DNA from: Meloidogyne chitwoodi
Taxonomy: Eukaryota > Nematoda > Chromadorea > Rhabditida > Meloidogynidae
Length of the DNA: 64,000 nucleotides
Assembly (NCBI GenBank): GCA_015183035.1
Contig: JACZZP010000018.1
Span: 1,798,001 to 1,862,000 of the forward strand
Direction of reading: 5' to 3'
Shown: piece by piece, positions 48,832-64,000 of the stretch
Position numbering within the stretch: the stretch's first letter is position 1
How the letters are laid out: every line of letters starts with the position of its first letter
The notes under the pieces: model-generated
What the model was told of the DNA's origin: nothing
Database searches by the model: none
What the model saw: the letters and a program-made list of their open reading frames with translations, nothing else
Translations under genes and position numbers: made by a program

Positions 48832-49265
48832 TTTGAAATATAAAAATCAATAAATCGATATATTGATTCTATCGATTTGTCAGAAATTAAAAAAAATTTT
48901 CCAACATTTTTGAAATATAAAAATCAATAAATCGATATATTGATTCTATCGATTTGTCAGAAATTAAAAAAAATTTTCCAACATTTTTGAAATATAAAAA
49001 TCAATAAATCGATATATTGATTCTATCGATTTGTCAGAAATTAAAAAAAATTTTCCAACATTTTTAAAATATAAAAAATCAATAAAATCGATATATTGAT
49101 TCTATCGATTTGTCAGAAATTAAAAAAATTTTCCAACATTTTTAAAATATAAAAAATCAATAAAATCGATATATTGATTCTATCGATTTGTCAGAAATTA
49201 AAAAAAAAATTTCCAACATTTTTAAAATATAAAAATCAATAAATCGATATATTGATTTTATCGAT
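48832..49265. repeat. 76-bp satellite, six copies
   Basis: The unit contains TTTTGAAATATAAAAATCAA, TAAATCGATATATTGATTCT, ATCGATTTGTCAGAAATTAA and a run of A then TTTTCCAACA. Five full copies and a final partial one ending TTTTATCGATTAAC. Each unit holds overlapping palindromes centred on ATCGATAT and TATCGAT. The first three copies are nearly identical; the later ones vary in A-tract length. Confidence 0.92.
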
Positions 49266-49295
49266 TAACTTAAAATGTAAAACTTATTATTAATA

Positions 49296-49401
49296 CAGTA
49301 AGAAAAGTATTTTCTCCGTTGGTGCTGAAACGGCTTAATAAATATTATATTTATTTCTTAAAAGCCGTTTAAGCGCCAAAAAGAAAATTATTTTCTTACT
49401 G
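49296..49401. mobile_element. Mariner-like foldback MITE, 106 bp
   Basis: CAGTAAGAAAAGTATTTTCT at the left and AGAAAATTATTTTCTTACTG at the right are inverted, extending to GAAACGGCTTAA against TTAAAAGCCGTTT in the centre. TA on each side (49294-49295 and 49402-49403) fits a Tc1/mariner-type target. Confidence 0.75.
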
Positions 49402-49403
49402 TA

Positions 49404-50076
49404 TTAAATGATCTTTTTGGAGATGTCGCACTGATTTTTCAAAATTAAAAAATAAATAATGTAAATTTATTCTGACGTGTGAAAATAGATAAAAATTTTA
49501 AAATAAAAGTAAATTATATTAAAAAATAATTAATTGAAACAAAAAGGCATGTGTCGAAGTTTATGAAAGGATAAAAGAGAAAAAATGGCTACAAAAATGA
49601 GGTTTAGGAAATGATAAACAAACAACTTTTAAATAAAACGAATAAATATCAGAAAAAAAAACAATTTTTGAAATGGCAAGTGATATATTAAACAGATATT
49701 ATATAAATTCTGTTTAGAGGAGATACACAAAAATATAAAAAGTAAAATACAATTAATTCTTAATAAATTCAATAATTTTAAACTTTCATAAGAATTGATA
49801 GTATTTTTAATACAAATATCAGAATAAAATAAATACTAATTATTGAAAAAATCAAAAATGTTTTTTTATAATGCTTAATTTCTTGCCCCATTAAAATAAA
49901 AAAAGACAATTATAAAAAATTTTTGTAGGCTAATTAAATACAAAATATAATTGTCCATTTTTTAATGCAAAATTGAAAGAAACCTTTGAAAGTGTCAATG
50001 ATGGTGAAAAGAAGAACAAACTCTAAAAAATGGATGACGACTAGGACACCAAAGCATTAATATCTCTCAACTCTTC
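49404..50076. other. AT-rich intergenic region
   Basis: No gene seen; probably the 3' flank of the cadherin gene. Confidence 0.4.
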
Positions 50077-56955
<6,879 letters not shown>

Positions 56956-59768
56956 CTAAAATAATAATTTTTTGTGTTGTTATATTTCTGTGTTGTTTTT
57001 TTATTTTTTTAACGCGCGCGCAATTGCCTTTTTTTAATTATTTTTAAAATTGACATTTTTTGGGGTAATAAATTTTAAAATTTTCTTTTTAGGCACTTTA
57101 TGGAATTTATTTAATTATTTTGAAAGACTAAAGAGGAAAAATAAAGAAGAAAAGAAGTCTTTTTAATATAACAAAATAGTAATAACCAGTTTTTATCTTT
57201 TTCTGAAAAATAATAATTAATTAATTTAAAAAATGTTGAAAAACGCGTAATTTTTTATTTATTTATTTAAAAAATGTTGCGATGGAAATAAAGGTAAAAT
57301 TTTCTTGACCATTATTTTAAAAAAATAATATTCTTTTCTACTTTTGGTTAAATGATAAAATTGATTTTAAAGCTAAAATAAATGTAAATGAGATCAAAAT
57401 GGTCTAATTTCAAAAATGTATCTAAAAAAATGTTTTTCGGAAAAGGCAAAATGATTTTATTAATTATACATACTAGAGTCTTAAGGGAACTTTTGTAATT
57501 AAATGCTATATATTCGCAAGAAAATTTTTATTTTAAAGTTTTGTTATAAAATATCTTCTTGTGAAAAATGGGGTGCCCATTTAAATTACACCGTCTTAAA
57601 AAAATAAAAAAAAATTTTTATCTTATAAAGCTAATCATTTTGCTTAAAAAATTATTTTTTATAAAAAAGAAAAAAAAATATATAAATTTCAAAACACAGC
57701 AAAATTTCAAAAAAGTGTTCAGTATCTTACTCATAAAACACTATAAAAGGTGGGTGTTGTGTCGGTTAAAAATGGTTAGAGTTTTCCTCTTTCTTTGTGT
57801 AAATGCCAATCAAAAAATGTAAAAGAGTAGTGACCTTGTCCTCTAATCTTTGTTTTTCTCTATACTTTTTTATGACTAGAGAGAAGGGATAAAAAGAAAA
57901 GAGAGATTAATAAGCGAGAGAAAAAGAGAGAAAAAGATTGACAATTATAAAGAAAAAATATAAAGAAAATCAAAAAATAGAAATTTTGAGGGAAAGAAAA
58001 GATGTATAAAAATTTAAATATATATATTTTTAAAAAAGACTTAAAAAGAAAAAAAATTAAAAAAGAAGAGAAAAATAGTTCTAAAATGGGGGAAAAGCTA
58101 TAAAAAAATTAAAAAAGAGGAAAAAAGATGTGATGAATCAGCAAAATTCTTGCTTGGGAAAAGAATAACTAAAAAAATGATGAAATTAAAAAAATACATA
58201 TTAAAAATCACAAAAAAATTAAATATTTTACAAGTCATAAAATTAAATAAAAAAAGAAAGGCAAAAATATGCGACAAAATTAGGCATATTTTTTTTAATT
58301 ACTTAGTTAGAGAAAAAATAATAAAAATAAACATAGAAAGCAAAAAAAAATAATATGGGAAAATTTAAATTAATTCACAAAAATAATTAATTCAAAAAAT
58401 AAATAAATAAATACTTTCTTTAAAAAAAAAAGAAAAAATTATATAAAATGTTTTTATTTAAATTACTAAAAATAAAAAATATTTTTAATTTCCATTTTTA
58501 GTAAAACGGAAAAAAAATAAAATATTATTAAACAAAAAAAAAAAGATCAATAAAAATTTTGAATTTTAAAAATTTTTGTTTCTGTTAAATTCAGCTCTGG
58601 ACATAAAAAAAACCCACAGGATTAAAAATTTAATTTTTATAAAAATAATTCAAAATTAGAATAAAAATTAAAATAAAATATAAAAGAGATATATCTTTTT
58701 AGGGAGAAAAACAATTAAAAAAAAAACAGATATTTTTTAAATATTCATTAAGATCGATTTTTTATTCTAATGTGTGCAGAAATGATGAAAACATCGCAGA
58801 TTTGGAGGTAAGTAAAAATGAGGAGAAAAATCTAAAAACATTAAAATGATTGGAGGAAAATAAAAGAAGCAGAGGGGGAAGAGCTGCTCTTCTGCTAACA
58901 ACAACAAAAAAGATGAAAGATCTCCTTTTACGAAAATTAACAAAAAAAAAATTAAAAAATGTTCCTTAGATGGAAAAAATCAAATTTAAATCTTTACAGA
59001 AAATAAAAATATTTTTTGTCAAAACCGGTTAAAATCACACTTCAAAGAGTAAAAAATGGCAGAGGTTTTCTTCTTTTATTATTTATATACTAATCTCCCT
59101 TATATCCAAAAATTTCATAAAAAAATAAAAAAAATTTTTAATCCAACACAAACTTTAGAATTAGCCCGGAAATATAATAATAAAATAATTAAAAGAGTCA
59201 AATAATAATTGAAAAAAAATTAAAAAAAATTAAATTTTAAGTAACATTAGAAGAAGAAAAAAAAAACTTTCTTAACGCAACAAAAATTAGGGCATTGCGC
59301 ATTAAATTAAATTTTTTTTTACAAAATTAGAGTCAAAAAAAAAAATAAATTAAATTAAAAAAATCAAGGCATAAAATTAAGATAAAATTAAAAAAAAATT
59401 AAAATTTTTTTTTAATTTTTTAGAACATTAAAGAGAAAAAAAGGTTGAAATATTAAGAGCGGAAATACCAAATTTTAATAAAAAAAATAAATTTATCTCA
59501 ATTTTATAAATATATGGATTGAAAAAGGACGCTCAACCTCAACACAGTGTTTTTGTGTGTCAAAAATGAATGGATATATATTTTTATATATAATTGTGAA
59601 TCATTTTTCTTCGGGTCAATGGCAAATTATAAATATGCGTATACCTGGATATTTATTAATAAAAAAAAGAAAAGAAGAGTAAAAAGATATAAGTGTGTAT
59701 ATTTGAGTCTCTCACACAAAGAAGAGACTCACGCCCATTATAACTCTAAATAAAGGTATATGTTAGAG
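56956..59768. other. Gene-poor AT-rich region, probably cadherin 5' intron
   Basis: Mostly A/T homopolymers and GAGA-type runs (57880-58100). GCGCGCG words at 57012 echo one at 56446. A possible plus-strand splice-donor context, ATGATGAAAACATCGCAGAT then TTGGAGGTAAGT (58781-58816), has no recognisable downstream partner. No gene supported. Confidence 0.4.
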
Positions 59769-59925
59769 ACCATTACGGGAAAGATCCCGATCGGGATTTT
59801 ACGGGATCCCGAATTTTGAAATCCCGTTTTTTGGATTTTCCGGGATTAATTCCGGAAAATTTCTCCCGCATCTGTTAAAAAAATAGTTCGAATCCAAATC
59901 CCGGAAATACGATTTTACGGTCCTC
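59769..59925. repeat. CCCG-rich inverted-repeat element
   Basis: GGGAAAGATCCCGATCGGGA, TTTTACGGGATCCCGAATTT and AATCCCGTTTTTTGG, then TTCCGGGATTAATTCCGGAA and AAATCCCGGAAATACGAT. Dense CCCG/CGGG words in inverted order in AT-rich DNA, comparable to hAT subterminal arrays at 11310-11480 and 21700-22870. Confidence 0.5.
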
Positions 59926-60263
59926 TTAGTATACATTCCAATAAAAAAGTATCTATAAAAAATAAAAAAGAAAATTTTTAAGTTTTATGACAAAAAAAGA
60001 CAATTTTTGTGCTTTAAAAAAAGAAAATCCGAAAAGGTCAATAATTATCAATAATTTTAATTAAGCAGAGAAATAATTAATATAATTGAAAAAAAAATTT
60101 TTTTTTCAAAGTAAAAAGGGCAAAAAATATATAAAAGAGGGAATAATATATTTTGGATGTGCAAGAAAATAATGAAGCATTGGAATGAAAAAAAGGGAAA
60201 AATAAAATATACTACTAAAAATGGCCGACATTGATGCCATAAAAAAAGGTATTTTTGGGTCCA

Positions 60264-60418
60264 ACCTGAATATTATTTAATTAGCCAATTGGTCAAATTG
60301 CCAAAATGGTCAAATCTCTAAAACTAGTTGGTTCCGAACAAACACTAAGTTCTATTGGGGGTTTTCTATTAGTTGACCGAAGTGAGTTTGACCAATTGGC
60401 TAAATAAATATTCAGGTA
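60264..60418. mobile_element. MITE, CCTGAATAT...CCAATTGG family, copy 1
   Basis: ACCTGAATATTATTTAATTA with GCCAATTGGTC at the left; GACCAATTGGC and TAAATAAATATTCAGGT at the right. 155 bp, imperfect foldback. Related to 63697-63883 and to the core of 61518-62190. Confidence 0.7.
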
Positions 60419-60567
60419 TATTTTTTAAATAGAAAATGTGATAAAATTAAAGAGTTTGTAATAAATAATTCTTTTTAGTTCTCCTAAAGAAGTGCGCATT
60501 CAAAAATTATGTTTAAATTCAAATTTTTTGAAATTTAATAAAAAAAATTCGACTTAAAAAATATATA

Positions 60568-61291
60568 CAGGGTGACAAAAAAGTTCGGAGACACGTTTTA
60601 ATTCACCATAACTTTTTTTATATTTTTTATTTTTAAATAATTTTAAACTGATTTTATAGCTTATTCAAGTCTCTATTATAATACAAAATTTGCGATTATT
60701 TGGACGGTTATCACAAAAGTTATAGCCTTTTCCGTAAGGTATATCAAATTGTCCTCCCCAAAAATTCACTTCCTGTATCTCAACACTGAGAAGTCAGATT
60801 TGTGAGATCTCAAAAGAAATCAATAGAGCATACCTGCGACCCAGACTAATTTTTAATATGAAAACTGTACCTCTGGCATGGAAGGCTGTGAGTAGATGTA
60901 ATTCGATTTTGGGGGGAAATGAAATTTTTCATTTTGTGAGTGTTGCGCGAAAATTTATATCTCTCCAAATACTAAGCTAAAAATTTTTTTATTCTATTAT
61001 TTGTGAAGACCAGAGATCCCTCTAGATTCTAAAAAAAAATTTAAGTCAATCCCTCAATCCTTTCTCATTTTATAATTTTTTAAACACAAAAAGAGGTGCG
61101 AGTTTTGGTCAAAAATTTTCATCCGTGCGTTCGACACTGTATCGAAGCAGGTAGTAGAAATCTCTTAAACTCTTGAAATTCTTAATCCCTATTTAGTTCT
61201 CTATCTTTTCATCTTTGTTTTATCTCGATAGCAAAATTTTGACTTAAGTTATGATAAAAAATAATTGTCTCCGAACTTTTTTGTCACCCTG
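60568..61291. mobile_element. Tc1/mariner-like non-autonomous element, 724 bp
   Basis: Left end CAGGGTGACAAAAAAGTTCG then GAGACA, right end TGTCTCCGAACTTTTTTG then TCACCCTG, near-perfect 25-bp inverted repeats. TA flanks both ends (60566-60567 and 61292-61293). No open frame of note inside, so mobilisation must be in trans. Confidence 0.85.
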
Positions 61292-61517
61292 TATATTCTA
61301 GTGACACATCTGTTTTGAAAAAAAAATAAAGGAAGAAAAGAAAAATTAAATTGGATTCAATTTTCTCGAACCTCTGCTATTCTAATTTTACATAAAATTT
61401 AAAAAATACAATTTTCTAACATTGCAAAATTTTTTACAATTTTTAAATTTTAGTAAAATCAAGTGTTAATTTATAAGGACAAAAACACCACCACGAAACC
61501 AGTTATTTTGGTTGGTG

Positions 61518-62190
61518 ACCGGAAAATTCCTCCTCGGAAAACTCCTCCCCGAAGATTTTCGGAAAATTCCTCCCCAAACAGAATTACCGGAAAATTCCTC
61601 ACTAAAAATTCCTCTTTTAGCGGAAAATTCCTCCCCAAATAAAAAATTATTTTAAAAATATTTGAATAAAATAATTTCATTTTACCAAAGTTTATTCGAT
61701 GGATTTATTTTCTATGAAATAATAAAGATTGGGTCAACCCAAAAGATCGACCCGAAAGATCAATCAACCAATTGGTCCAATCCCTTAAATGGAAAAGTAA
61801 TAAAACACTCCCAATAGGTCCAAGTTTGCACGAAAACCAGCTGGCCATGGGCTCTAAAATGGAGAAGTAATAGAACACCACCAATAGGTCCAAGTTTGCA
61901 GGGACCAATGTTGTAAGAGATTTGACCGAATTGGCAATTGGACCAATTGGTTGATTCGATCTTTATTATTTCATAAAAAATAAATTAATCGAATAAACTT
62001 TGGTAAAATGAAATTATTTTATTCAAATATTTTTAAAATAATTTTTTATTTGGGGAGGAATTTTCCGCTAAAAGAGGAATTTTTAGTGAGGAATTTTCCG
62101 GTAATTCTGTTTGGGGAGGAATTTTCCGATGAGGAGGAATTTTCCGAAAATCTTCGGGGAGGAGTTTTCCGAGGAGGAATTTTCCGGTAA
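61518..62190. mobile_element. Long foldback element with GGAGGAATTTTCCG repeats
   Basis: Two arms of about 190-230 bp are inverted copies: 61518-61720 carries CGGAAAATTCCTCC repeats followed by TAAAAAATTATTTTAAAAAT, and 61975-62190 the same in reverse. The centre (61750-61960) is a nested unit with AATCAACCAATTGG against CCAATTGGTTGATT and two direct copies of CCAATAGGTCCAAGTTTGCA. The same peptide can be read from either arm, an artefact of the inverted repeat. Confidence 0.8.
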
Positions 62191-63162
62191 TCTTTTGGTT
62201 TATTAATATCAAGAAAATCATAAAATTAAATTCCAATAAAAAAGATATAAAACAAATTTTACGCAAGTTTAGCTTTAAAAAAACCAAAAATGCAAGGAAA
62301 AAAGGACAAAGAATAAAAAATATGTAAAAAAACAATTTTTTACATTTTTTACTTTTTTCCCAATTTTTAAAGAGAAAAAAATTCCCAATGGTACAATGAC
62401 CACTACAAAACATATCCAAACTTTGACACCCAAAAGACCAACACTTGGATTAAAAATTGATATTTTGGACAAAATAAATTTTTACTTTTTTTACATCCAC
62501 TTAATAAAACGTGAAACGGGAAACAAGGAAAAGTCCCCTAGGCAATTGTAACAAAAAAGGACAATATAGTGTTTCTTTATCTACTTGTGCATTTCCGTGT
62601 TAAGCAAAAAATAGTAAAAAACACGAAACTCTATTTATGTAAAAGTATTTTTTGTGTAAAAAATGCCTTTTTTCACATTGTGTCAATGACACATTTTTGC
62701 TCAATTGAATCAAGAAACTTTTGATAAAACATTTTACATCTAAAATTGACTTGAAAAATAAAATATTTTCTTGCGAATAAATGGGGTGTGTACCTAAATC
62801 AAAGTTAAAGGGATGGATATTTATAAAAAGTAAACTAATAAACATGTACATATATTCTTCTATAAAGATATTCAATTGTAATTTATTTTATGAAAAAGCT
62901 TAAAACATCGCCATTTGGAAAGAAAAAATAAATATAAATTAAGAGAAAAGTAATGTATTTAATTTTGGGGTGTGGAAAATTACAGCTTGGGGAAACGATT
63001 ATCCCCTCAAATTTGATCATTTTCGGAAAATCCTGATATATATTTAAATGTAAAAATAAAAGAATAGAATTAGAAATATAAAAAATGTTGTAAAAGAAAA
63101 AGAAATTTGCTTATTAAGATGACAAAAAGAAAAGACGAATCTCCTCTCTCTTTCTTTTCTTT
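62191..63162. other. AT-rich region without genes
   Basis: No gene supported. A segment near 62755-62800 (CTTGCGAATAAATGGGGTG) is similar to one near 57510-57580 in inverted or diverged form, perhaps another old repeat. Confidence 0.35.
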
Positions 63163-63303
63163 GTCTAGACATTTCGCCGACAGAAAATGTACGACATTTC
63201 GTCCCAACGGCAAACAATCGCAGGCTCGTACAACAAATGTAGTTTTTTTTGCCGTAAAGACGAAATGTCGTTCAATTTCTGTTGACGAAATGTAGAGGAG
63301 TCC
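63163..63303. mobile_element. Foldback MITE, ACATTTCGT family, copy 3
   Basis: TCTAGACATTTCGCCGACAG, TACGACATTTCGTCCCAACG, a centre, TTTGCCGTAAAGACGAAATG and GTTGACGAAATGTAGAGGAG. Same layout as 13440-13586 and 55488-55629. Confidence 0.7.
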
Positions 63304-63696
63304 TTTTCTTCTCTCCCCTCTCTCTTTATCCTTCTCTGTACAACTGTCTCTGTCTGTTTGTTTGTGTATTTGCTTACAATGCCAACTCTCTCAAAAACTA
63401 TTTTTTCTTAAAAATTAGAGAAAAGATAAGAGAAGAAATAGTATTTTGAAGAAAAATACAAAAATTATATTGTATGCGCAAATTAATACATATTTATGAG
63501 TGGTCAAAAATGATTGATCGAAGAAAATTGATTTTTATATAATACGTCAAATAATGTATGAAATACATTCAAATAAAGACAAATTAAGGCATAATTAATT
63601 TTAATTTTTGATATAATTACATATATTTTTTAAAATTGTTGCGCTTCAGTGAAATTTACAATTTTTTATTAAGAAAAAATATAGAAAATCTGGGTC

Positions 63697-63883
63697 CACC
63701 CCTGAATATCGAAACCCTGAATATCTAATTAGCCAATTGGTCCAATTGCCAATTCGGTCAAATCTCTTAAAACAATTTGGTCCCATTCAAACTTGGACCT
63801 ACAAGGAGTGTTTTATTACTTGACAAATTGGCAGTTTGGCAAACTGGCTAATTAGATATTCAGGGTTTCGATATTCAGGGTTG
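63697..63883. mobile_element. MITE, CCTGAATAT...CCAATTGG family, copy 2
   Basis: CCCTGAATATCGAAACCCTG with AATATCTAATTAGCCA at the left is inverted at the right (TGGCTAATTAGATATTCAGG then GTTTCGATATTCAGGG), about 36 bp. The motif CCCTGAATATC occurs twice in each arm. The interior shares CAAACTTGGACCTAC words with the core of 61518-62190. Confidence 0.75.
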
Positions 63884-64000
63884 ATCCCGAAAATCTAATC
63901 ATAAATAGAAGAGACCCTTTGGACAACTTTTTTACATTTCTTAATAATATACCAATTTATTTAATATACAAAAATTATACATAATACTTCGAATTACCTA

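Noticed and set aside
48832..49265. CRISPR array
   Set aside because: The whole 76-bp unit repeats with no variable spacers, and the genome is eukaryotic; it is a satellite.
57568..58353. Lys/Ile-rich plus-strand frames
   Set aside because: Codon content follows the AT-rich background; no domain, no splice pattern, no signal peptide.
61471..62190. Matching open frames of 60-69 residues on both strands (FPLKEEFLVRNFPVILFGEE)
   Set aside because: They are the two arms of a foldback element read in opposite directions; repeats of GGAGGAATTTTCCG create the frame.

Overview
The window looks like AT-rich (roughly three quarters A+T) nuclear DNA of a nematode, most likely a plant-parasitic tylenchid such as Meloidogyne. 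The evidence is compact genes with many very short introns, spacing of 150-650 bp, and ortholog content that is animal and nematode-like throughout: PAR-4/LKB1, the classical cadherin HMR-1 with EGF and laminin-G domains, a septin, CHMP1B, a SMARCE1-type HMG protein, EB1, LSM5, eIF3i and a proteasome alpha subunit. The genus is inferred from composition and style, not from a marker. All gene models were built by eye by joining exons at GT/AG sites and checking phase; most donors read GTTTTT or GTTTAT rather than GTAAGT.

Layout. 1-7.3 kb: the first exon of a histidine acid phosphatase leaving the left edge, a GTPBP6/HflX GTPase, and a septin whose C-terminal exons are tandemly duplicated, all on the minus strand. 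7.4-11.1 kb: a mosaic in which exons of an unknown protein, a type-B carboxylesterase and a beta-mannosidase follow one another in compatible phases, with a detached beta-mannosidase N-terminus downstream. 11.2-13.6 kb: nested inverted-repeat elements, the first copy of a 1762-bp DNA transposon, and a foldback MITE. 13.8-21.5 kb: PSMA1-type proteasome subunit and eIF3i (plus), then two low-complexity secreted proteins and a short GCN5/PCAF acetyltransferase (minus). 21.7-22.9 kb: a hAT element with perfect 8-bp target duplication. 23-32.7 kb: URB1 C-terminal gene, MRPL24, ZIP11, one member of an unknown paralog pair, the SMARCE1-like protein and CHMP1B. 33-34.7 kb: second copy of the 1762-bp transposon. 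35-48.6 kb: the second paralog, a C2H2 zinc-finger protein, PAR-4 with a putative C-terminal membrane anchor, EB1, LSM5 and a ZnT5-like zinc transporter. 48.6-50 kb: a satellite and a mariner-like MITE. 50-57 kb: HMR-1 cadherin with two apparent N-terminal forms. 57-64 kb: no genes seen, but at least five inverted-repeat elements.

The genes are mostly unrelated housekeeping and cell-biology functions (translation, proteolysis, chromatin, trafficking, cytoskeleton, zinc transport, polarity and adhesion); no pathway cluster is apparent. The distinctive content is mobile: two near-identical copies of a transposon with 6-bp target duplications and shared coding lesions, several MITE families, and ten tRNA-like sequences that all sit inside introns.
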